Part shown: positions 44,593 through 57,300 of the stretch, in pieces | Layout: every line of letters begins with the position of its first letter | How positions within the stretch are numbered: position 1 is the stretch's first letter | Source: Gordionus sp. m RMFG-2023 | Taxonomy: Eukaryota > Nematomorpha > Gordioida > Chordodea > Parachordodidae | Assembly: GCF_954871325.1 (NCBI RefSeq) | Contig: NC_088777.1 | Coordinates: 15,043,366-15,107,365, forward strand | Direction of reading: 5' to 3' | DNA length: 64,000 bases | Notes under the pieces: model-generated | Database searches by the model: none | What the model was told of the DNA's origin: nothing | Seen by the model: the letters and a program-made list of their open reading frames with translations, nothing else | Program-made: the position numbers and the translations under genes

Positions 44593-46615
44593 TATATGTT
44601 AACGTCAATGTGTTTTTTCCGGCAATGTGTTATTAGTTCAACTATAAATCATTTTTTGAGCGCGTTTTTAAACATTTAAAAATCTAATTTTACCGGAAAT
44701 GTATATTGAATTTCATATAATTTTTTCATAAACTTTTAAATTTAATACAGTAATAATATGATTAGTTGTAACACATTTTCATAATGTGAAAAACATTCTT
44801 ATATAGTTAAATAACTTTCCATAATTATTGTAAAAAACATTTAGATATAAATTAAATTTTTTAAATTTTTAAAAGTTTTTAAACTTTAATGAAGACTAAC
44901 ATTTAAGTTATGAATCAAATAGTTTTTTTGGACACAAGTTTAAGTGGAAAAATGAGAATTCAAAAAAAATTTTAATAATAAAGTTCTTAAACTTTAATGA
45001 AGCTAACGTCAAAGTTATGAATCGAATATAGTTTTTTTATGTTTTGGGCATAAGTTTAAGTGGAAAAATAAGAATTTTAAAAGATATTATATAAAAAAAA
45101 ATTTCTAGGATTTTTACAATACCTTTTTTAAATTTAAAGAATTATTCCAATATTTTACTTTTAGTTATCCAAAGCATGGAAATCAGGATAAGAAATTTGA
45201 ATAATTTCTTAAATAAACATGAGTGAAAACTCGAATTTAGGGTTTTCAGATAATTCTTATTTGTTTAGAATTTTTTATGATCAATTTGAAACACCAAAAT
45301 AAAAAAAACCATTTATCATTTATTTATTCTTTGTAAATAAAATATTGCATAATATAAATCAATTACAAATTCAATCATTTAAAGGTATGCATCGAATTCC
45401 CTCTTCAATAAACTTTATGGTGTGAGAATAAAAATTTGAAAAATTATATGTAAAATAATTGCCTAAAATACTCGTAACAATTGAAATAACTTCATTTCGG
45501 TTATTGGGTTTAGGAGAATTTGATCTATATTGATTTTTAATTACTCCGAAAAAAATTTCTATCGGATTTAATTGCGGCGAATAGGGTGGCAAAAATATGA
45601 TATTTGGATAATTCTCACTAATTATCCTCGCTCGATGTATAGGAGCATTATCCATTATAAGTAATGAATTTGATGGTAAAAGTGCGAATAATTCATCCAG
45701 GTATGTCTTGAATTTTATCGCAGTAAAAGCCCCATCTATTATTGTGAATTTTTTCAATCCACTTATTCCTATTGTGCATAGGTTACCGGAAGTTTTTAAA
45801 AATATAATGTTTTTCTCAAAATTTTCTTTCAAGTTTTTATAAGTATTTTTAAAATAGAATGTATTTTTCACAACAAGTTTTTACAATAATTACGGAAAGT
45901 TAAATTGAAGTGTCGGGGCTTCCGTTATGGGTAGAATGGTTGGTGGCACATCTCGATGATTTTTGGTATGCGTCATTTTAGGTTAATAAAAGCAACTACA
46001 ACAATTAAATTTTAAATTTTATTTAATTTTAAAACCAAAAAAAAATATAAAAAAATAAGATATATCTGAAAACCTTAAATTCAAATTTTCTTTCACTTAT
46101 GTTTATTAAGAAATTATCAAATATCTTATCCTGATTTCCATTCTTTAGACTAAAAGTAACATTAATATATTGAAATAATACTTTAAATTTAAAAAAATTT
46201 ACAATGCATTTAAAAAAAAAATTATTCTAAAAATATTAGAAAATTTTTATTCTCATTTTCCCACTTAAACTTGGGTCCAAAACATAAAAAAATTATATTC
46301 GATTCATAACTTTGACATTAATCTTCATTAAAGTTAAAAAACTCTTATTATTAAAAAAAAATTAAAAAAATTATATCAAAAATTTTTTTAAATTTTATCA
46401 AAATATTTTTACAATAATTATGGAAAGTTATTTAACTATATAAGAATGTTTTTTCACATATGTGTTACAACAAATCATATTATTATGTATATTCGATTTC
46501 CCATATATTTTTTATATAATTTATAAATGACTCAAAGGTTAACAGCAAAATTGACTGCAATTCATAAGATAGGTATTCCAAACATGATGGAATATATTTC
46601 AGGAAAAATCAGATA
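44593..46615 (-). mobile_element. IS630/mariner-type transposon with long inverted arms
   Basis: The left end carries TATATGTTAACGTCAATG and CCGGCAATGTGTTATT, the termini of the MITE at 18705. Arms of about 500 bp are inverted repeats (44745-45260 against 45990-46490; shared TTATATAGTTAAATAACTTT, CAAAGTTATGAATCGAATAT). The right end is truncated after the block matching CATGTTTGGAATACC. The centre encodes a DDE transposase on the - strand. Arms this long are unusual for the superfamily. Confidence 0.75.
45371..45871 (-). pseudogene. IS630/Tc1-mariner transposase catalytic domain, truncated
   Basis: The open frame of 166 codons on the - strand has no ATG at its start (it opens at GTG). It shows LLIMDNAPIHRARII (second catalytic Asp) and FLPPYSPQLNPIEIFFGVIK (catalytic Glu), with 30 residues between Asp and Glu, shorter than the 34 typical of Tc1. 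The C-terminus is IRCIPLND. The start of the protein (MTHTKNHRDVPP...) is probably at 45976, in sequence separated by a stop near 45890, and the region for the first catalytic Asp is missing. Defective copy. Confidence 0.8.
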
Positions 46616-47647
46616 AAACGACATCTTTATATAATTTTCTCGTGAGTAAAAGATGGATGCGATCACCCTATTATCTATTTAAATATGTTATCTGAATACA
46701 AAGGATTTTTAAACTCCGCCCAAAATATATTTTCTAAAAAATATAAATCTTATAATAGATAAAAATGGCGATTATAATTTGCAAATTTAATTAATTATTG
46801 TTTACAGAAGTTTCCTGTCACCCAGCATTTAAAAAATAATAATAATTTAATTAGGTATTTTGAATTTTATTATTTTCAAAAATCAATATCGATTTTTTTA
46901 TCAAAAAAATCAGATAATTAGATAGAATAGTTTATTTTTTAAAATATTGATGCGCATCGAAATTATTAAAAGGTTAATTTAATAATCCATCATTAGATTT
47001 TACCTTGTTATGCTTCCTTTTGCAAAAAAGATATTGATAAAATAAATGGTGTTTGGAGTTAAAATATTTTTATTTAGGAAATAAAATTATAAATTGAAAT
47101 ATATAAAACGGTTTTTTAACAAAATAATTCAAGAATTAGTCTTTGTCTAAAAAAATATATATAATTAATGAGAATGGGAAATAAAATAAATAAGTTATTA
47201 AAAGGTTAATTGATTTATTAATTATAATTTTGTAAAATTATAAATTTCCTCTTTCTTTCTATATATTATATAAAATTACAATTTTTTTAAACCAAATTTT
47301 CAATTACTTAAAAAATTCAGCTATATTAAACGAAATTTATTGTATTGTTAAATGAGTAACATAAAAATGGAGGTTGTCCGGATAGTAAAATTTTTTATTT
47401 GTTTAGTTTGACCAATATTTTTGGAAAGGGACAATCTTAAATTTGCATTCTGTTAAAAAAAAATTTCCTATAAAATTTTGAACAAACTTGCCCAAACAAA
47501 TTTTGGCTACAAGCCATGCAGAAGTTGATCTCAAATAACATAATATCTGTTTCTAATATATTATTTTTAATATCCAATAATAGTAAGTAAAATTATATTT
47601 TGTATGTGGACTAAATTTTAAATAATATACCGAAAGCAATTTTTAGG
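46616..47647. other. intergenic A+T-rich DNA
   Basis: Nothing recognised. Confidence 0.4.
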
Positions 47648-47885
47648 TTTGAAAAATCTAATTTGACCTGGAATTTATTCCAGCATGTATTTTTCTGTGA
47701 TTTTAGATAATTCTATGATTAACTTTTGAAATATTTTTAATTTATTTAATTTTTCTATAAAATAAAATAAATAAAAGTTTGCAGCTCAAATTGTTTGAAA
47801 TTCATAGAGAAGATATTCCACACATGCTGGAATGCATCTTTAATAAATCAGAATTTTTAAATTTAAAAATCACTTTCAGTAAACA
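47648..47885. repeat. palindromic MITE relative
   Basis: Contains ATTTATTCCAGCATGT near the left and inverted ATTCCACACATGCTGGAATG near the right, flanking an A+T-rich centre. Same internal blocks as the MITE at 18705 but without clear outer ends. Confidence 0.5.
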
Positions 47886-48573
47886 ATTTCAACATTTTTG
47901 TTTGTAATTTTTAACTCACCTGAATAGTACACATGGTAGATACCAATTTGGAATTATTGGTGTTAATGTCAAATAAAAATTTATGGCGCTGAAAAATAAA
48001 TATGATATTACTAATATATTTTCTTAGTGTAATAAATATTATACTAATTTAATAATTAAAACTATTACATAGTTTAAATTAAAATCTTATACGTTTCACT
48101 ATATTTATAAAATTTGTGAAGGGAATCTAGATCAGAATTGAATTATATCTAGGTGGAGTGTATTAATATTAACAAAGATCAACACTTGGCAGAAGGTTCA
48201 GATAAGAAATACTTTTGATAAAAGTCTTTTTATTAATCTTTAACTAATGGTTTTACAAAAATTTCATAGGAGTAGTTTTTCAATTATAGAATATATAAAT
48301 CAAAAGTAAATATATAATAATTTATGTTAATCTAAAAAATTATTAATCAAAGGCAAAACATATATATAATGTATTTTGCAGCTATAAAACACATTTAAAT
48401 TTTATAATCGAATACCATTAAGAAAAAAAGATAAAATCATATTATAAATAATTTATAGTATGTACAATTATCAAAATAATATTAAAATATTACTATGATT
48501 AGAAAACAAATTTTAAAATTAAAAATAAGAGAAAATAAAATTTTATTACATGAAATAAATAATTGATTTTTAT

Positions 48574-48913
48574 TAGAGACCTGCAGGCCAAGTCTGAAAT
48601 CCAACCCAGAATGGGCTAAAAAAATGGTATGATTTTTCAAGACAGGGTTAAAAACTTGGGCAGGTTTGAATTTAAAATAATAAATTTGAATTCTCTTAGA
48701 AAATAATAAGATAGAAAAACAAGTGTTTGATATTCATTTACTGTTCATACTTAAGATTTCCGCTCAAAACACAACCATAATTTATTAAAAAATTAAATTA
48801 AAAATTCTGACCTGTAAAATGATTAAAAATAAAAATCCAGGTCATATTTTCAAAAAAAAAGATTAATTTTTTGGCAAATCCATGCCTAAAATTTTCATAT
48901 TCCCAGGCATCTG
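48574..48913. mobile_element. hAT-type MITE with 8-bp TSD
   Basis: Left end TAGAGACCTGCAGGCC, right end CAGATGCCTGGGA on the other strand. Perfect duplication ATTTTTAT (48566-48573, 48914-48921). Related to 14879-15108. No coding sequence. Confidence 0.75.
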
Positions 48914-48921
48914 ATTTTTAT

Positions 48922-49670
48922 AGATGGTATATAATTAAGAGCTTATATGAATGTAAATATTAAACATAAATGAAACAAACTTAGCTCTAACGGGGAAGAG
49001 GTAATATCAAAACTTTGTTTGTGAAGTAGGGAAGGAGGGTTATCACATAATCATAATATGCATGTCCATTTTATAATTTAATAATTTTAAATTTAGTCAT
49101 TAGGGGTTATTCAGCATCAATGCCTTAGGGGGGGGGGGCAGGATCTAGAAGGCTGTGTAATCTAGGCAAGATTTGATATTTATTTATATTAAAAATTGAT
49201 CATATTAAAATACACAATTCAATTGTTAAATGACCTGGCTCAAAATAAATGAAATGAACTTTGGATTGTCATCACAAATATAAAAAATATATAACTTAAA
49301 AATTAGATTAAATTCAGCTATTGTAAAATGTAGTCATTTCATTTAGTCTGAACTGGGCCTATTTATTTTTAAAAAAATTATTACTATATTTAGTAGAATA
49401 GGGAAAAATTTTAATATTTGACATTATAAAATTTAAAAAGACACACCAAAATCAGGGCTAATGATAATGCACGTCGCCAGACAATATATAATAATTAACT
49501 ATAACGACAATATTTTATTCTCAGTAAAGTAAGTATGCTTTTTATTATTCAAAAAGATCTCCAATTATATATAATTACAATATTTTAAGAAACATATAAG
49601 ATCTCACCCTAAAAATAAGAAATCACTTTCATAAGTACAAATTGATTCAGTATCAATATTTACGTGATAC
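48922..49670. other. intergenic DNA
   Basis: A+T-rich, with a run of G at about 49129-49139. No gene seen. Confidence 0.4.
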
Positions 49671-49679
49671 GTGATAAAA

Positions 49680-49870
49680 GCGTTTTCGCCCTCTGGTTGT
49701 GGATACAACAGAGCTACACTAGGTTTTCCTCAAAAATCCATCAAACTGGATAGTTAATTAAGGGAAGAAAAAATGAGGAGCCCTTCACACGTTTGTGAGC
49801 AAGCCGCACGTACTTGTACGCGCAACAGTCCGAGAACTGTTGCTTAAACGTCTATAGGCTAATAGACAAA
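49680..49870. ncRNA. candidate structured RNA or RNA-derived repeat
   Basis: A stretch clearly richer in G+C than its surroundings that can fold into a row of hairpins: CTCTGGTTGT with ACAACAGAG (49691-49714), ATCCATCAAACTGGAT, CACACGTTTGTG, CGTACTTGTACG, GCAACAG with CTGTTGC (loop TCCGAGAA), and GTCTATAGGCTAATAGAC. No tRNA, 5S, U-snRNA or SRP signature was recognised, nor a promoter or terminator that would fix the strand. It could also be a degenerate SINE head. Confidence 0.35.
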
Positions 49871-51382
49871 AAGAAATGGGCAAAACAAAAGCCTATACCC
49901 AAGAACTGCAAAAATAATTTAATTACTTTAAGGGTGGGTGGTGTCTAAAGTAGACATATAGTTGATTTTATTCTATTATATAGAATTAGTTATAAAATAC
50001 TAGGCAAAATTCGACTTTTACAGACATATTTGACAGTTAGAGAATATATTACAGTTAATAATTTAACAAATTTTAGTAATCAATGCTCTTGATATTAAAT
50101 ATAGCAACAATTTGCATTCAATTATTTAACGCCATCTATTTCTTTTAAGATAAAATGATATAAAAATAAATCTTTCTATTATTTATCCCACAATGTCTGT
50201 AAAAGATATTTTCTGATGTCCTTATCAATATTTTATAGTTTTCTGTAAAATATATAATTCGATATATTGGTAAAATTACTTGATTGTCATTTGATAATTA
50301 GATATACTGTAAATCTACGACATATAATATTCCAATGTTTGTTTTGTGCTTTAACATTTTTTTAATTTATGATTTAATTTTATCAATAGTTTTATAATTA
50401 AATTTTACTTTTATTAAGATAAATAAATTAAAATTACTTACTTTATAAAAAATTATATTTGATATATTATATTATTTAGTAATTTTATGGATCTATTATT
50501 AATAATTATAATACATTTCACTTCTGTCTTAAGACTTATCTTTGGCTTAATATTCCATTTATTAAAAAACATTTTTAATTCATTTTACATATAATTTTAT
50601 TTTCCCAAAAATCTATAAATTATGATGAATAGTTTTATAAAAAAATATCAACTTTTACTTTCTTTCTTTTAAATTATTATTTAAGATATATGCATACATA
50701 TTTGAGGGTCAGGGAGTGGGGGGAGGACTAAGGGGGATATTTATTATTAGCTAAAAATGATATTTACAAAAAGTGATATCTCATTTCTGAAGGGGGGGAT
50801 TTCACCTTGTCCCCCCCCCCTGGCTACGCGTATGGCTTGTCGCTATGGATGCTATGTCGCTTACGACACATCAGCTGCTCTGTTGTTTAATGTCGTGTTG
50901 TGTTTGTCGTGTCACTGCCGCTATTTACTGTGAATGCTCCCTAAGCCTCCAAATTTGTTTCCAATAGCTTATAATAATTAAAAATAAAAATATATTGACC
51001 CAAAGATAATTTTTGTTTCTTCTTTAATTTAGGTTATCTAGTTATGGGTCTGTTCGGGAGGGGGAGAGGGGTGGGGATAAATCGGCATTGGCTTAGAAGT
51101 AGAAATCCTTGTTTGTATACAGACTTTTTAATGTAATTTCTCGAATTAATTAGCAGTCTTGATCAAGATCTATGGTCAGATGTCATATTTTAATTTAAAA
51201 TAAAATTATAAGTATTACTTTTACACAAGAATATAATATTTGAATAATTGTGTTATACAACTTTTATATTTATTATGTCATGACCAATTACATAATGTCC
51301 AATGACATATATGATGTATATGGTCATGTCATGATTGTTTCTATAATTTTCTTTCATAATGTGATTCAAAATTATTATAAAG
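49871..51382. other. upstream region of AT-hook gene
   Basis: Mostly A+T-rich. 50795-50838 is a terminus of hAT CAGNGGCGTAGCCA type (CCCCCTGGCTACGCG) belonging to an element extending to the left. 50839-50945 is relatively G+C-rich with many CG and GTCGTGT motifs and may contribute to the promoter of the AT-hook gene. No TATA box can be assigned. Confidence 0.4.
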
Positions 51383-54300
51383 ATGCTTCCAAACTATCAA
51401 TTTATCGCAGATAGCGATGTTAATAAATGGATTGAGAAGAAGTTTTATAAAGGTATGAATTAAAAAATTAACTTAAAAAGATTTATAATATTAATAGATA
51501 CCAATATTTTTGTTTCTGACGAAGATTATAAACATACAAGTTTTTTTAAAATATATACCATTGAAATAATAGTCAACCAATTTGTTTACATATTTTTAAA
51601 TCCAATTTTTAATTAATAGGTTTCAATGCTCCTATTATAACCCAATTACAAAATAAAATACCATATAATAGTGGTTACATTGATAATGATTCAGAAGATG
51701 ACAACTCTGATATTAATCAATTATCCTATTCATCAAAAAAATTAAATAATGATTCAATATATAATGATTTAAGCCTTGATTTTATCAAACGAAAGAGGGG
51801 TAGGCCAAAAAAAAATTTCAATCCTTTTTTGGATTTTAATTTTACATTGGAACAAACTATAAGACAACCAGAATTCTCTCACCCAAAATCTCTGCAAACT
51901 AAATATAATAAAAATATTATTCAAGAGAATGGAAAGTAATTATGAATATATATATAAATAATTTTATTAAATTATTTGTAATTATTATAAAAATTGATTA
52001 TTAGAAATAATTTATCATCTGTTTTTTAAGTAATCAAATTCACAAAGAAAGTTCACCCAACACACAAATAACAACTCCTAATCTTACTGATATAGGAAAT
52101 TCAATTGTATCCAATTTTCTAAAAAATCACATATCTCCCCTAGTTAAATCTGCAGAATTAAATGACTCAAATAATCTGAGCTCAGATGAATTTCAATATC
52201 CACATAATCATTCTAATACAGAAAACATCACTTCTGGTGCCTTCAGTTTTTCTACCAAATCAATTGAAACAAAATTATTGAATGTAACAAGCACAAACTC
52301 ATATTCAAAATCACACCTCATATCAGATTCAATTGATAAAGTTGTCAACAATAATTTTGAATCTCACAAAAGTATAGGAGATTTTTCCCAGGGTAATAGA
52401 CAGACTAATATAATCAAAAGGTTACCAGGAATAAGGGGTAGACCCAAAGGAAAGCGAGGACGAATAGCTGCCTTATATCCAAACAGAAATGTAACACAAT
52501 CATTCTTAACCGCTTACAAGAATCTAACATTTGAAGTCACTAATGAAGAACAACAACTAAATTCAGATTTGCCTAATACTTTATCAACTCTTACTAAAGG
52601 AGTTTCTGATCATGCTATAAATTTAAAAATTGAGGATCATGTTTTGGATAATTTCCCTAAAAATTATGTTAAATTTTTTGATAATAATAATAACACAGTG
52701 ACTAGGAATTACAGAAAACCAAATTTCATATTCGCTAAAGATGATTCAGAAAACAGCAACAATGAAATGGATGAAGAATATTGTGGGACACAAGGACAAG
52801 GGACAAATGGTTTATATAACATATTTTATATATATTAGAGGTGTACCTATATTGCAAACATCTAAGTCCAAAAATTTTTATCTACACTAATGGCTAATAT
52901 GGTTTTTTTAATTTGAGGGTTCAAATTTTAGCATCTTAGCTCTTATATTTTTGGAGATATCAAAAGGTAAATATGAAGAATAAAGGTTTATAGATTTTTT
53001 TAAAAAAAATATTTTTAACTTGGTGCTCCATTTAACCCCTTTTTATAGTTTTAAATTCCTATGAAAAATATTAATGAATTTCTCCAATTTTAAGAAAATA
53101 TCATGAGACCAATCTATCAATATAAAAAAAATTGGAATGTCAATTTTTTGTTTCTTTACATGGGAAAAACATATAAAAGTATAGGCTTTTTTCCAATAAA
53201 ATTTAATTAATTGTTCTAATATTATTTTGTATTTATTATGATGTTTTTATAATACTACACTATAATAAGAATATAAACATTTTTACCCTTTTATGTACAG
53301 AAAAAAAGGTCCTTATTTACTTGTTATGAAATATTTTTGCAAGATTTTTTCAAAAATGGAATATAATAATTAATTGTTTATTTTATATCAAAATTCCTTT
53401 TTAAATTTTACATGAAAATATTTTTAAAAATATTTCATGGTATGTAATATTTGCATCATAATTCAAAAATGATACCAAAAGTTAGTTATATTTTGGCCTA
53501 GCATGAATGAAAAAATATATTAGAACCTTTAGTTACATATTATGCTAAAAAATATTCTTTGTATCTTTAGTGTTTTTATTGATTTTTTACCATGAAAATG
53601 AAAACTTGGCATTACCAATTTTTTAATATAGATATAGATTCTACTTTCTGATCTTAAAATTTTATGAAACTTGGTAAAACACATTATATTTAATGGGATT
53701 AATCAGAGGTGGATACAGACCATCCTTGAGTGTGAATAAATCTTGAATTTTGAATAGTGATTGGACATGACTGGCTTTTCCAAAAAATCACCATGCCATG
53801 GAAAATTTAATAAACTAATGTCTTTAAAATCTGTTTTATCTTTACACATTATTATAAAAAAATTCCCCAAAATACCACCTTAGGAGAAAGATCCAATAGG
53901 GAATTCAATATTTAAAAAAATTTAACAAAAAATTGAATAAACTATTAGACCTCTGATATATATTTTTATTATGCATTAATTAAGTTGTTTAAAACACTAA
54001 AATTGAATTCATATCGACTAGTTAGTTTGTTACCAAAAAATTATTGCATAATGAAATTATTGCCGAATCCAATAAGCAACCAAATTTTAAAAAAGAAAGT
54101 AGTCACTAATTTTCATAGAACTCCCCCCTTTAAGCCAGTGATGCTAAGCCCCCCACCCTCCTTCTCCATCCCTCAGATGACTAAAATTTTAAATGAACAC
54201 TTACTATATAATTTTTGAAATATTAACATTTAATATATTTTTTTAAGTAGAGAAATACCCTATCGTAGCCTTGAAGAAGCTCAATATCCCTTACCTTCTG

Positions 54301-57300
54301 AAAAACAATGGAACAGGTTTTTCAAATTTTTAATTAAAAATAAAATTTGGATTAGAAATATTGTCAAATAAAAAAAACGATGCTCATTTTTTTTAGCATA
54401 GACATAGCCAGAGTGGACAAGGGGAAATCCTCCCCCCCCCCTTCAGAAAATTCTTTCTCTTTTTTCAAAAATATATATAATATATAATCTTAAATTATGA
54501 TTATAATAGTGCGGCATAATTGAGTTTTTTCGAAAAAAAGCAAACCTTGAGAAAATCTAAAAAACATAATATAATTCTTTATATCTAAATAATAATAAAT
54601 ACACGTTATTGTACAAGTGCCTTTTTAGCCTTTGAAGGTCCACCTATGCATCGTTTTTGACCTATTGGAGTGTCATTGGCTGCTCTAGGAGGTTTACATT
54701 AGTTTAATCTTATAGCCAAACCAACATCGTGCTTACACATAAATAATTTTAAAAAGATGGGACAATTACAAATTTCTTTGTTCCAATCATCTTTGTTTTG
54801 AGGTAGTCTTACAAAATAAATGCTTAATGCTTATATTGATTAAAAGAATTCCATTCTAAATTTTTCACAAAATTTATTTAATCCTGATTAATAATTTCAA
54901 TTTATCACCAAGGATATGGTACTCAATGTAATCACCCCTCTCAATTGATAGAATTTTTTTTTAATTTTTGTCTAGTTATAACTTGATTTACATATTTCTA
55001 AAGTAATTGTTGGATATGTCATAAACACTTTTTGAGAAGTAGTATACTGACTTGAAGAGGCTGGCTGCTAGCATAAAGACATTTTGCAACTATTCCTATA
55101 GCAACAATTTTAAAATTGGATAAAGGTAAGCGTTCTCTAACCGTATTTTCATCTTTGATTACTCACTTTCTTGCTTCTAGCGCATTGATGATGATAGGTA
55201 AGGTGTTTAAAACTTTCATACCATGTGTTGTTTGAATCCAATTTCTAAATATTTAACAAAGTCAGGAACTGCTGATTCCCATTTTTTAATAAAGAATATA
55301 AATTGGATTTAATAATAATTTGGTTTTGACTTAATTGTAATTTATTGATATCATCTATAATCTCAGCTTGATGTAATTTTGGTACTAGGGAAAAATTAAA
55401 ACTCCCCAAGTAAATAATTATTTATTAACTGATCAAAGATACTAGCCAAATTATTTTAAATACTGCCCGAATCAATAAAAAAAACGAAAATTAAATATTA
55501 ACAGCCCAAAAATTTTAAATACCTACCAAATGTTTTTTATACTCCCCGTTTTGATTTATTTTGCTGCCCATTTCTTAATAAAAAACTGCTCGAATAATTT
55601 GTTCTATTTTACCTTTTTTTTGAATTCTAGTCAATCTATTCAACCACTCGATGAATTTGTTTGCCCACGAAGATGAACACATGTAAAACTTTCATTTCAA
55701 AAATTCAAATTTTCTTATTATTTATTGTTATATAAGATAGTAACTTAGCTTCGATTATTCAATATTATCTTTATAATATATAAAATTATTGTATTATATT
55801 TTCAATAAAAAAAAATGCTTATTTATAAAATATTCTTTTTGTTGCCTCATATAAATGATTAATCTGAAGTGTTGGCTCTTTTGAATAATTTTATTAAAAT
55901 TATTATAAAAAACTAGCTTTTTCTTTTGATTCCGTCTTTGGCATAATGATTGTGCACCTTCCATTTTTTATAATTGATTTAGCAAACTAAAATTAGAAGA
56001 TGGAAATTGGCTCGAGAATTCAAATTTGATTGGTCTGTTTTTTAAGATTATTATGCCCTATTACTAAACAGTTGTTTAACATATTTTTTCTGTATGAATA
56101 TTTTACATTAAATATTATAGAACGACGCTCTTTACTTTTCTATTAATAGATTTAATTATATTGTTAATTATTTTTTAACTCATGGACTGCCCATATAAAA
56201 AAATATCAGGCTCTAGAATAAATCATTACAGAAAGGAATATATCATAATACTAGATCTTTCGGAATTCAGAATTATTTTTTCGGAATCTGTTAAAAACAA
56301 GCCACAAAGATTTGGAATATTTATAAACGTGGTGTTTTTTAAAAATATTAATTTCTCAAAATATTTTGGTTAGCCCTACAAAATTATAATTTTTTTAAAT
56401 TTTATTCCTATAGTTAATTTTTGAGGGATTGGTTTCGCTGAATTGATTTGATAATGTGCAGATTACCTACCTTATAAATTTCACACAATTTGGCTATTAA
56501 GGTTATTGTATTTTTTATAAGATTTATATGATAAATCAATATATAAGTTAAGAGATATTCAATAATTTAGGTAAATTCGAAATTCATAGGCTGGAAGAAA
56601 AAATATATCATCTGACTCGAAGAAGAAGGTAAAACCCGATATTTGGAATGTTTTTCTGGACTATCTGAAATTATAAACATTTTATTTGTAAATTATCGAA
56701 ATATCAATGTATCTTCACACCCGATAAGACATAAGTATGATAAAACACCCTCTATATTAAACGTATCCACAAGAAACTAATTAAAATGTTAATAAAATTT
56801 TAAATTAATTATCATTAAATAAAAAATAAAAATTTTATGATGGATTTAAAATATTATTATCACAATACAATTATTCCCTTTTTGTGGCAATATTGGTATC
56901 TATCATATATTAGTTCATCTCACAATTTATCTGTACCGGTAAAAAATCTTAATTGAAAGTTTAATTTCATTAATTAATAAGAAACAGGACTCTGGTTAGA
57001 TATATGAACTGATGATTTTAAAAAGTTTAATTTAAATATATTGCCTTTGCATTACATCACATGACCCGTAAAAATAGACTATCTCAATAAATTCATTACT
57101 AACCAACCTTGGGAACAAAATTCTAAGAGCTCTTGAGTATTTCACTCGACGAAATTGTTTCGTTCATATGATAAATATCTTATAAGAAAGGTATACTTAA
57201 GGAAAACAAAATAATATCCCAAAAATCAGCCAGACTATTACCATGACAAAAGATTTGACTTGCTATAAGAAACAAAGCGATCGCAATTAAAATTTAAAAA

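Noticed and set aside
54248-54316. Alternative frame of AT-hook exon 4 (REIPYRSLEEAQYPLPSEKQW)
   Set aside because: It looks protein-like but needs a phase-2 junction that exon 3 does not provide; the phase-1 frame links consistently through to the final stop.
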